Below, one piece after another: positions 43,276 through 54,400 of a DNA stretch of 64,000 nucleotides. Source of the DNA: Saccharina japonica (taxonomy: Eukaryota; Sar; Phaeophyceae; Laminariales; Laminariaceae); NCBI GenBank assembly GCA_008828725.1, contig MEHQ01004261.1:66232-130231 (forward strand), given 5' to 3'. A model generated the notes under the pieces. It was not told the DNA's origin. It saw nothing but the letters and a program-made list of their open reading frames with translations, and searched no databases. A program made the translations under genes and the position numbers. Each line of letters opens with the position of its first letter. Positions within the stretch are counted from its first letter, which is position 1.

Positions 43276-45489
43276 CTACCTCCGACGAGAGGAGCGCTTG
43301 CTGGGGCGCCGTTCGGGAGAAGCCGAGGGCGCGCTCGAGGCGCTCGAAGAGGACGAAGAGGAAGAGCCACTCGAAGAAGACGACCCCGACGAAGAAGAGG
43401 AAGAAGAAGACGAGGAGGAGGACGAAGACGAGGAAGAAGCCTCGCTCGGGGACCTTCCCCGCCCGCGGCCGCGCGCCGACTTATCATTACCAGACCCCTT
43501 CTTGCCCCCGTCACCTCCGCCCTCACCCCGGCGGCCACCGTCACCGCCCCCGCCGCTGTCCTTGCCCCCGGTGGCTTTTCCGCCGGTGGCTTTTCCAGCG
43601 CTGACTTTGCCACCGGTGTCTCTGCCACCGGTGCCCTTCTCAGGCTCCACACGCCCCGCTCCTGAGCGTGGCTTCTTGCCGGACTCCGGCCGATCGCCAA
43701 CCTCCGTCCTCTTCTTCCCTCCGCCGCGCTCCGTCCCGTTGACTTCCGGTGTCTTCACCTTTTTGTTGTTGCTGCTGCTGCTGTTGCCGCCACCTCCACC
43801 GCTGGTGGTGGTGGTGGTGGGAGGGGGGGCATCACGAGCGTTCCGAGAATCGCGGGCATCTCGAGCGTCACGCGCGTCGTGCCGAGTGTCATGAGTGTCA
43901 CGGGTGTCGCGAGTGTCACGCGTGGTGTCACGAGTGTCGCGCGTGGTGTCACGAGTGTCGCGCGTGGTGTCACGAGTGTCACGCGTGGTGTCACGAGTGT
44001 CACGGGTGATTTCACGAGTGTCACGCGTGGTGTCACGTGCATCACGCCCTTCACGAGCGGTCTCGCGATTGTCACGAGTGGAATCACGTGCATTACGCGC
44101 GTCACGAGCGTCACCAGTGTTGCCACGACCGTCACGAGTCGTGTCACGAGCGTCGCGAGCCGTGTCTCGCGTGTCACGAGAGTCGCGCGTGTCACGCGCA
44201 TCACGCGCGTCACGAGGGGTGTCCCGAGTATCACGAACGGTGTCCCGAGCGTCCCGAGTGTCACGCGCATCACGCCCGCCACGAGTGTCCCGAGTGGTGT
44301 CACGTGGGTCACGTTCATCACGAGTCGTGTCACGTGCATCACGAGTGGTGTCACGTGCATCACGAGGGCTGTCACGTACATCACGAGTGGTGTCACGAGT
44401 GTCGCGAGTGCTGTCACGAGTGTCACGAGTGTCACGAGAGTCACGCGCGTCACGAGTGTCCCGAGCATCCCGAGCATCACGAACGTCACGCCGGGTGTCG
44501 GCAACGACGACATCTCGCTTGCGCTTGTCACCGCCTGCACCCCCCCCGCCGCCACCGCTTGCCCCTCCACCTTCACCACCACCATCGCCACCACCAGCAC
44601 CGCCGCGCCCGCCCCGCCGACCCTCCTCCACTCGCTCATCCCTCCCCTTCCCCTCCACCTTCCCCTTCGCCTCCACCTTCCCCTTCGCCTCCACCTTCCC
44701 CTTCGCCTCCACCTTCCCCTTCGCCTCCACCTTCCCCTTCGCCTTCACCACCTTCTCCTTTCCTTTCGGCTTCTCCTGCTTTCCTTTCGCCTTCTCCTCC
44801 CTCCCCTTCGCCTGCTCCTTTCCTTTTGCCTTCCCCTTTCCTTTGACCTTCTCCGCTCCCTTCGCCTGCTCCTTTCCTTTCCCCTTTCCTTTCGTCTTGC
44901 TAGGTGTTGTACGTCGCGGAGGAGAAGGCGACGCCGACCCCGAAGACGATCCCGAGGACGAATCGGACGACGACCCGGACGATGAAGATGACGATGAAGA
45001 TTCCGACGATGAGGATGACGAAGAGGAGGAGGAGGAGGAGGAGGAGGGCGAGGCATCCCGCGACGGCTTGCGCTTCCTAGCGGGCGGAGGCGGCGACGGA
45101 GAAGCTTCAGCTCCGCGGGGTTGCTCCAGCTTGAGCAGTCGCGGGTCAAGCTCCTCCTCCGGGTCGCTCGGCGCCCGCCACCTCTCGTCCTCGTCGACCC
45201 CCCTCTTGGTCACGACCACAACTTCCCGCTCCCCACCCACACCGCCACGAAAATCTTCCTCCTCGCGCTCGTCCCCCCTCCTTCTGCCTCCTCTTCCTCG
45301 CCCGTCCACGGCAAGAACGTGAACATCCCGATGTACAGCGGGCTCCCTAGAGCGGTCCCGAGAATCCCCCCGCCCGTTAACGCCTCCCCCGCCGCGGACA
45401 TCATCCGCGAGGCGCACCACGACCTCCCTTTCGCCGCCCTCCTCATCGTCCCCCTCCCATGAACGCCTACTGCTTCCCCTACCCCCGCG
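43276..45489 (-). CDS. CWC21: CWC21/SRRM2 exon 7: 737-residue low-complexity tail
   Basis: The acceptor CGCACAG at 45,490 is phase-compatible; the frame stays open to an ATG at 45,531, so a short-form start is also possible. In order: Arg/Asp/Glu-rich segment, poly-Ser, Lys-Gly array with an 18-bp coding repeat (GKVEAK, five copies), Gly-rich segment, about 200 residues of RDTRDTTRD-type repeats, GGK/TGGK segment, second poly-Ser, and basic end RRPSKRSSRRR. Large open frames on the opposite strand here are mirror images of the repeats. Confidence 0.85.
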   Translation of the reverse strand, partial: RGGRGSSRRSWEGDDEEGGEREVVVRLADDVRGGGGVNGRGDSRDRSREPAVHRDVHVLAVDGRGRGGRRRGDEREEEDFRGGVGGEREVVVVTKRGVDEDERWRAPSDPEEELDPRLLKLEQPRGAEASPSPPPPARKRKPSRDASPSSSSSSSSSSSSSSESSSSSSSSGSSSDSSSGSSSGSASPSPPRRTTPSKTKGKGKGKEQAKGAEKVKGKGKAKGKEQAKGREEKAKGKQEKPKGKEKVVKAKGKVEAKGKVEAKGKVEAKGKVEAKGKVEGKGRDERVEEGRRGGRGGAGGGDGGGEGGGASGGGGGGAGGDKRKRDVVVADTRRDVRDARDARDTRDARDSRDTRDTRDSTRDTRDTTRDVRDSPRDARDTTRDARDTTRDERDPRDTTRDTRGGRDARDTRDARDTVRDTRDTPRDARDARDTRDSRDTRDTARDARDTTRDGRGNTGDARDARNARDSTRDNRETAREGRDARDTTRDTREITRDTRDTTRDTRDTTRDTRDTTRDTRDTTRDTRDTRDTHDTRHDARDARDARDSRNARDAPPPTTTTTSGGGGGNSSSSNNKKVKTPEVNGTERGGGKKRTEVGDRPESGKKPRSGAGRVEPEKGTGGRDTGGKVSAGKATGGKATGGKDSGGGGDGGRRGEGGGDGGKKGSGNDKSARGRGRGRSPSEASSSSSSSSSSSSSSSSSGSSSSSGSSSSSSSSASSAPSASPERRPSKRSSRRR

Positions 45490-48400
45490 CTGTGCGGAGA
45501 GCCCTCCCGCTAGGGCGTCTTTCAAGTTCATGTCATTCCTCCCCCCGCGACCCCTCGCTCCTTCTCCTCCGCCGCCACCACCACTACCCCATTCATCTCT
45601 TCCGCGTGCACCGTCCCAGTCGCGCCCCCCCGCCCCGTACCCCCCACGCCCCCCCCCCCCCTCTCCCCCTTCTCACTCCACTTTCGCCCCTTCTCACAGC
45701 AAAAACGCGCCGCTTGGAAGCTTCCGGTAGTTTTCGTGATTAGACTTGCACGAATTCCTATTCAGTGACTCATGGAGACACGTGCCAAACTTAGAGAATC
45801 CGTACCAGGCTCCCCCCTCCCCCCACTCCCCCCCCCCCATCCCGTCTCGTCCTCTCCGCTCATTGTCCGCTTTCCCCCCACCCCCAACCCCTCTCCCCTA
45901 ACTGCACCTGCCCCCCTGTATGATTATACGACTCCTGCCGTGCACGATACGAGTACACCCCACCTCCCCCCCCCCCCCCTATGAATATATCGATATATTT
46001 TAGGTTGGGTTGGCGTCGGTTGGCACGACGCTGTAAAACGCCTCTCACTGCGTGAGCTAGACAACCAGGGTACCGTTTTTTTTTTTTTTTGGCGGTTCCA
46101 AAGCTGGCGGTCTTGTAGATCATTTGTGCGGGGTGGAGAACCTTTGCTCCGCACAAGGGAATGATCGTATCACGTAGTGTGTATATGGTAAGGCACCCAC
46201 GAGGCAGTTACATAGTGCTCCCATTGCCGTCTCGGAAGTGGCCACACCAGAAATTAAATTAACTCTTGAAGTGTCATCCATATGCAAGTCCGCCTCACAA
46301 GGCGGTTCTTAGAGGATGCAGTCACCCTCATGCGACTCGCCCAAACCTCACGGCGCTTCGCGCTTGGTGCAGCAATGTCTGCCTGGTGGTGAAAACCCAC
46401 ATGCTGCTGTCCCGGCATTGTAGGGATGCGAGGGTCTATGGTCATACGACTATACCTGCACTGACAAATGAAGTACACCCCCCTTGACCGAAAACATACC
46501 CCCTTTTGACAATTTATGACAGCTTCAAAAGCGACTACGTACAAGCATACGAATTCACGTCACCGCCCAAGAGGCCGAATAAGAGCGCGGGCGGAACATC
46601 CAGAAGTCGCGAGTACGAGGGGTAGTTGCGATCATTTGTCTCCGAAAAAAATCACGGCATCAACAAATACACAAATCAATTATTTTGTAGACGAAATAGA
46701 GACATCTTTGCTTCTTAGACAACATGACGGGATAATCGGAAGACATATCATATCACCTGTCGTGCGATGGGTGCTCGATGCTGGTGTGTCCGACGGGAGG
46801 ATGCTGGGTGCTCGGTGCTTGGTTGGCGGACGGGAGGGANACTCATTTGTTGCTTGCCTTAGTCATTTGACCATTGACCACGCATCCCTTTCGAGACGGA
46901 GCCCCGTTCCTACTCCTAGTAGAGACACCTTCAACATTTGGGCGCTCATTACGTTGTTTCCATACATTACAAATAAATGTTTTGCTAATATTATCCCCTT
47001 CCTGTTTCGCCGCCTGTGGGGGAGGGGGGTACCCATGTCATGGATGGCCGTAGCCGTACTTCCTATGACCATAGACTCTCGCATACCCTTACAATGCCGG
47101 GACGGAGCACGTCGGATGTTCACCGACCAAGTCCCCGATGCGACCATCACTGCACGAGTGCGGTCAACTCTACAACAGTCTGTGTCGTACACATGGACGA
47201 AAATCGGTGCACGCACGAGCGTATTGGCCGTAGATGTACATAATATACGATACGATACGATAGGCGCACAGATTGATGACACAGTAGTGCCGGTTGTCGC
47301 TATAATGCCGGTATGAGCCAGCCAATAACCCCGGCACTATAGCGACAACCGGCACTACTGCGCACACTGCGGACCACGCTGGTAAACCCCATGTGTGCCA
47401 AGCGGTTCCACAGGCACTATAGCGGGCAGCCGGCACTATATAGGGACCACTACTGCTGTACCTGTTCCCACAGTACAAGGTTAACATAACCTAACTTGTA
47501 CCCTTCTAGGTCGCTACGAGTATGTGTACGTACTCGAATCAAGCCGCGTACTCGAATCAAGCCGAGAGGGTTAATCCACAACATTAACCATACCGCCAAG
47601 CGCCCACCTTCTCCATTCTCTCCTCGAGCGCCGCGTCCCTCGAGTCGACGCGCTTGCCACCGCCCCCGTCCCCGCCATCCACCTGTGAAAAAAAAAACGC
47701 CGTATTACAAGACAAGACCGCATGGAGGTGTAAAGCTTAAGCTTACTACAATATGTAGGGGTGTGATTAAGGCATGCCTTGTTGCCTGGACTTCACGGAT
47801 AGTATTTAGTTGGATTAGTTGGTAGTGGAGAAGTGAGCCACCTAACTTGACTTGTTTTTGCATATATACGTCCCCTATACAACAACAGAACACGCATAAT
47901 TCCGCACCAGTCAAAACGCAAAACAAAACAAAACAAGAACTGGGGCAGAATCCCGCACATGATCGCACGCGCAACTAACTTTTCTACCCTACGTAGCCAA
48001 CTAAATAACTTAGTCGCCGACTGATAATATACTCACCCCATCAATTCACAGCCTTAAACATTATGGGTATCACTTTCTGATAAAAAAAAAATCTGCCTGA
48101 TGACTGACTGATACCACTCCTCAACCGGGGAGCTATCCAACGGTAAGGCATGGCTTATCACCCAATAAAGCGTATGAATTAAAAGGCATGCATTATGGTT
48201 GGAATAGCCTTATCGTCCAATAAGGCGCATGTCTTGGAAGGCAGGCGTTATCGTTGGAATAGCCGTATCGCCCAGTAAGGCGTACCAGGTATGTCTTAGA
48301 AGGCATGCACTATCGTTGGAATAGCCTTATCGTCCAATAAAGCGGATGCATGCCTTATCATTGGAATAGCCTTGTCACCGAATAAGGCATATGCATCAAA

Positions 48401-51400
48401 AAGCACGATTTATCGTTGGAATAGCCTTAGCACCCAATAACGCGTATGCCTTAAAGGCATGCCTTATCGTTGGGATATAGCCTTATCGTCCAATAAGGCG
48501 TATGCCTTGAAAGGCATACCTTACCGTTGGAATAGCCTTAGCACCCAATAAGGCGTATGCCTTAAAGGCGTGCATTATCGTTGGAATAGCCTTATCGTCC
48601 AATAAGGCGTATGCCTTGAAGGCATGCCTTATCGTTGGAATATCCTTACTGCCCAATAAAACGTATGCCTCAAAAGGCATGCCTTACAGTTGAAACACCA
48701 TACGATTTTTTTACAACGTCAACGGGGTTCTTCATCGGGTTTTCTAACACGCGAATATACCAAAACAAAATTGCAAAAAAGTCGGTTTTCGGGTGGAGGA
48801 ATATGAAGAAACAAACAAACAACAACAACAACGACAACAAGAACAACAGCTGTGAGATCTAGAATTACGTCGAAATCCACTTTGCAAGCTGTGTGTATGC
48901 GCTACTTCGATCGCGCGTAATATGGGTTTAATATGACCGCAAGCAGGGTATGGTAAATACATCTCGGGCTGCCTAAGTAAGGAGCCTCAGAAAAAGAGAG
49001 GTGTGCCCCTACACCACGCACCACGGCACCACAATAAGCCGCAAGCGATAGTGAGGTAAGAAGGCGTTCACTGCTTCGGGGGGGGGGGGGGTCATGTTGT
49101 GCAAGGCCGTAGTCATATGACCATAGACCCTCGCATCCCTACAATGCCGCGATGGAGAACGTCGGGTTTTCACCGCCCAGGCAGGCACTGCTTGCACCGA
49201 ACGCGAAGCGCCGTGAGGTGATCGGCGAGTCGCATGAAGGGTGAGCTGCATCCTACGTCGTACTAAGAACCGATTTTTGTGAGGCGGGCGTTCTCGCAAT
49301 GTATTTGACAATTTTTTTTTTTGCAGTTGTGAGATCGAGGATTTGGTTGAAAGTCATCTTTGCACGCTGTGTGTGAAACTTCAAGCGGTACTACGACGTA
49401 CGGGTTGTACATGACCTCATGCAGGATATAAATATAATTTACACTGAAGCAGTGGTGGGTACTGGCCACTACTCGATACCGTGACGACCTTCGAAACCGA
49501 CCGATCGACCGACGACTGGACCCGCACCTCATCACCCCCGTTCCTTGCTTTTTCTCTGCGTCGCTTCTCCTTGTTCTTGAACTCCACCTCCGCCAGCTTG
49601 GCCGCCTTATTGTCCTCCCACGCCTTATCCTTCGCTTCGCGTTCCCTGTTGCGATGTTCGTGGGTTGGGTTGGGGGGGGGTGCGGGGGCGGAACAGAAAA
49701 CGAACAACAGAAACCGGTCGGAGGCAATGGCACACAGTACATTTTGCTATAAAAAGTAGACAGCTAATGCTACGTAAGCAAAACAATGCCAAAACACCCA
49801 ACACCACCAACACCAACACCGACAACCCACACACCACCACACCAACACCAACACAACACACCACCAACTACCAACACCCACCAACACCACACACCATACC
49901 AACACCACACCAACACCAACCACCACCAACACCACCAACACCACAACACCAACATCACCACCACACCACCACACCACCACCCCCACACCAACAACCACCA
50001 ACACCAACACAACACCACCACACCATATGTCAACAATGACATGCCGTACCACCACACAATCATTCACAACCCCTTCCCCCACCCCCACCCCGCCCCCCAC
50101 CCACCCCCCACCCCCCCCCGCCCTCCTTTAACCTCCTTCCCCCCGAAAAAAAAAAGCCTCCTCACTTCTTGCGTGCTTCCTTCTTTCGCTCCTGAGCATC
50201 CTCATCGAACGCGTCCCCCGCAGCGTAGTCATCCCCGAGGCCGAACGCCTCCCTCATGCGGCGGTTGTCCTCCGCCTTCTTCACCTCCCGCATGTGCGTG
50301 TCCATCACGCCCCCGCCCCCGCCCGCCTTTTGAGCGCCGGAGCCATTGGAAGATGGCAAGGAGGCCTTGCTCCCAGCGTTGCTCATCTCCTCCAGGCCTT
50401 TCCGCACTTCGGCCACCTTCAGGAACAGGCGTGTCGTCGCAGGGGGGGGGGGGGGGGGGGGGCGCGTACTCATTAGTTGCTTGCCTTAGACATTTGAGCA
50501 TGGACCACACACCCCTTTCGAGATGGAGCATCGCCGTTTTTACTCCTAATAGAGACGACACCAATATTTGGGCGCTCATTACGTTGTTTCCATATATTAC
50601 AAAAACAAAAACTGTTTGCTAATCCTATGTAGTGGTAGTATCCCCTTCCTGTTTCGCCGCCTGTGGCCACCATCTATATCTCCTAGGGGAGGGGGGGGGT
50701 TGGGGGTACTCGATATTCACGCATGGTCGTACTCGTAGTCGTATGACTTCGGGAAGGGCGAGCGTGCTGAGGCATGACCACAGGTAACAGCGCAACCGAG
50801 AGAGGTGGAATACCTCACCGCGAGAGATTTCGGAAACGGCTGGGAGAAAAAAAACTGTTCTAAAAACAAACAAACACAATTTTGGGCTGCTGAAAGCACA
50901 CCTCCACACCAACATACTTCCATATCTGTAGAATCATAGACTTTTTATGGTTGGAAACATTGCTACGTCGGGCAAATAGATGTTCGATTTTCTCACTTGG
51001 GGAACTAGATCTTTCAAAGTCAGAGCGATCCCTGATCTGTGTGGTCTAAAGCTCATATTGCCGCATGGGAGCCGTACAGTCTGCATGATCAAGAAGACAA
51101 TTTTCCTGTGTTGGATGAATATTTTATAAATACAGATCCCGCACAGAACCTGAGAATGGCGGGTACGGGTCTATCGTGATGATGTCTAAATGTGGGGGAA
51201 AAAATACATTAACGTAGCCCTATATACAGTTTTGGCCCCCACTATTAAGCGTCGGTGGCCCGCAATGAAACAGTGCCTGTAGAATCGCTTGGCGCAGATG
51301 GTACTCACCAATGTGGTACGTAGTGTGCGGGGTAATGCTGGTTGCCGCTACATTTATAAATAAAATTAAACTGTGAAATCGAGGATTGCATCGAAACTCA

Positions 51401-54400
51401 TCATTGCAAGCTGAGTGTGATACATACTTCGATCGCGCGTACTTACGGGTTTTACATGTCCTCATGCAGGATGTGCATCCTGTATATGAGGAGAACAACA
51501 TCTGAGGCTATACTTGTATATAGCGCCGGCATTGTTGGCTGGCGCAAACCGGCACCATAGGGGGGACAACTACTATGTATTTGGAAACAACAGCAGTGGG
51601 TTCAAAACGTTTAAAGCCATCATCCATCATTTATAAAAATGGCCCAGCAACGATGCTAGAGGGGACAACTACTCTGGATTTGGAAAAAAAAATGTTTTCA
51701 AAACATACATTAAAGCTACGTATCATCCGTCATAAAATGCCCCAAAAAACGATGCTATTAATAGAGGGGACAATTACTCTGTTGCGTTTAGAAACAACAA
51801 TGGTTTCAAAACATATAAAAAAATACCATCCGTCATTTATAAAAATGGCCCAGCAACGATGCTACAGGGGACACCTACTACTGTATTTGGAAGCAACAAC
51901 GGTTTCAAAAGAATTATCAAGTTATCTCATCCGTCATTTATAAAAATGGCCCAAAAAACAATGCTAGAGGGGACAACTACGTACTCTGTTGCGTTTGGAA
52001 ACAACAATGGTTTCAAACATTTATCAAGTTATCATCCGTCATTTAGTATATACCAGGTATAGGTCAGCAGCGATGGTAGTTCTGCGGATGAAACAATCCC
52101 AAGTCATACAGTAGTAGTCAAATATGTCAGGAGACGGTCAGTCAAGGGAAAACGGGCATCGGTCAAGCGTGTGGATCCGAGTGTTCTACACTAAAACCTA
52201 GTAGTTTTGCGTCAGTCAAGGATAAAAAAGACAAATTGCAGTCAGTCAAGGGGTCAAAGTGCCGTCTCCTGACATCTTTGGTAGTAGTACCGTACCAACC
52301 TTCTGGTGAAAAAGCCAGCAGCATCCTCTGGCAGGGATTAGGCCAATGGGTAGAATTGGAATCGACCAATAGGATGCCTGTTTTTTTTCTATTTGGAATG
52401 TAACGCCAGCAGTAAATGCTGCCTTTTTTTTTTGGTTCAGGGACCCCAACCCGGGCCTGTCGGCCAACGCTCAGCACGCACGCGATGGCCACGACTTTCG
52501 GCACAGCATGGAATTGCGTGTGCGCCCACCAACATTTTGGAGAACATCGGCTCTGAAAGGCGGCCCAGAGGCAGTGTTACCTTACCACACGTGTAATACC
52601 TGTTGTACGGCAGTCATAACAGGTTTACAGTAGATCAAAAGTGTCAGGGTAAAAAAAAACGGGAGGGGGGGTAACGCGTTCGGCACGATAAAAGTTGGAA
52701 AAAAAAAAACATCAGCTGTGTGAGATATAGGGAGGGTTTCGTCGAAGCCCATCTTTGCAAGCTGTGTCTGGTATTCCGATCGCGCGTACTATATATACAT
52801 GCCCTGGTATGACTTTTGTATGGCCTCATGCAAGATATATTTATATATGTATGATATAATATCCCATAATTGAGCGAAATAAAAGCAGAAGCTGTGCAAC
52901 CCCGGGCATGTGTGTATGTATACTTCCAATTATATATTTTAAATATCGAAACGTACATAGTTAAATATTTGATGTACAGTAAGTATCGTAAGCGAAACTG
53001 TCGGCACGGTATCCAACCCTATGATAGTATGAAAAGCTGTAGTACTCTATACGGGAACGCAAGGCCCGTTGGATTAGAAAGTTTAGCAGGGCTGATCGCG
53101 GGGTCAGGTCGGGTCGGGTCAGGTGAGGGTAACCCGACCCGAGCGGCGAGAGTTTGAAAACCTCCAGACCCGACCCGACCCGGACCCGACCCGACCCGAC
53201 CCGACCCAACCCGATCCGGCCCGTGAGATTTCGAAAAGTTCCTGACCCGTGAAGAGCCGTGATAAATATGAAGTCAAAACCGGTCCTGACAGCAGGTGCA
53301 TCCAGAGTGGTGCTACAGTATCAATAGTATAAATAGTGTGTCATAGATAGTATAAATATTACGGAGGGCCTTAGTAAATAGGACCAAATATTAATGGTAA
53401 AAATAGGTAAATATAAAGGGTTTTGTCTGTGGTACCATAGGGTTAGCACCAGCCGTATAACTGCACGTACGTGCTGTGGGCTGTTAGATCTGCACGTACT
53501 TTTGCACCCTCTTTACCCTTGCTCCCACCCGGACCTGATCCCACCCGGATCTGATCCCATTTGGCACCCTGCTCCCACCCACAAGGTGCAGACATATAAT
53601 CAGCCCTCCGCAGGAGCCGCCGGAGGCCCACCTGGCACCTCGATCCCATTTGGTACCCATGTAGGTCATACATATCTACAACAACTCCTGCTATACATAT
53701 AACCGTATTGAATGTACGTGCAGATTCGTTAGACTCGCACGTACGTGCAAGTTCTCCCGGAGCCGTAGGGTTAGGGTTAGTGATAACTATGGCCCCCCGT
53801 AATCGTATCAGTACCACATCTCTTACCTTCTCCTCTATCTCGACGTCGCTGAAGCCTCGCTCAACCATGGCCTCCTGGAGCTCGAAAATCTTCGCCTCCA
53901 CCTGAAACGAATGACAAAAAAGACACACACAAACACACACACCCGCCGGAAGATGATGGACATTGTCATTCATACCCACAGCTGTACATCCTGCAGATCA
54001 TGAACTGAGGATCTGATCCATCCGATCTGTGAAACTCCACACACCCCGCACAGATCAGAGGTAATCAATCTCCTTGGTGATCTAAATATTTCAAGGCAGA
54101 TATATCCCTCATCGGTATGATCTATATGATCTGTACGATCTAGATCACGTTCCCGGGTGGGAGCCATAAACCCTGATCAAGCTCTACAAGACATGCTTCC
54201 TGCGTTGGATCTGTACTTAAGACAGATCCTGAACAGCACCTCAGGGTTGGATCTGTACTTATACAGATCCTGAACAGCACCTCAGGGTTGGATCTGTACT
54301 TATACAGATCCTGAACAGCACCTCAGGGTTGGATCTGTACTTATACAGATCCTGCACAACATATCATAACGGCAGGTTAGGATCTAGATGATCTATCTGT

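Noticed and set aside
43895..45322. 475-codon open frame (and others of 368, 294 and 269 codons) overlapping the CWC21 tail in other frames
   Set aside because: Mirror images of the frame-preserving RD/KG coding repeats; no domain, and the minus frame is phase-linked to conserved cwf21 exons.
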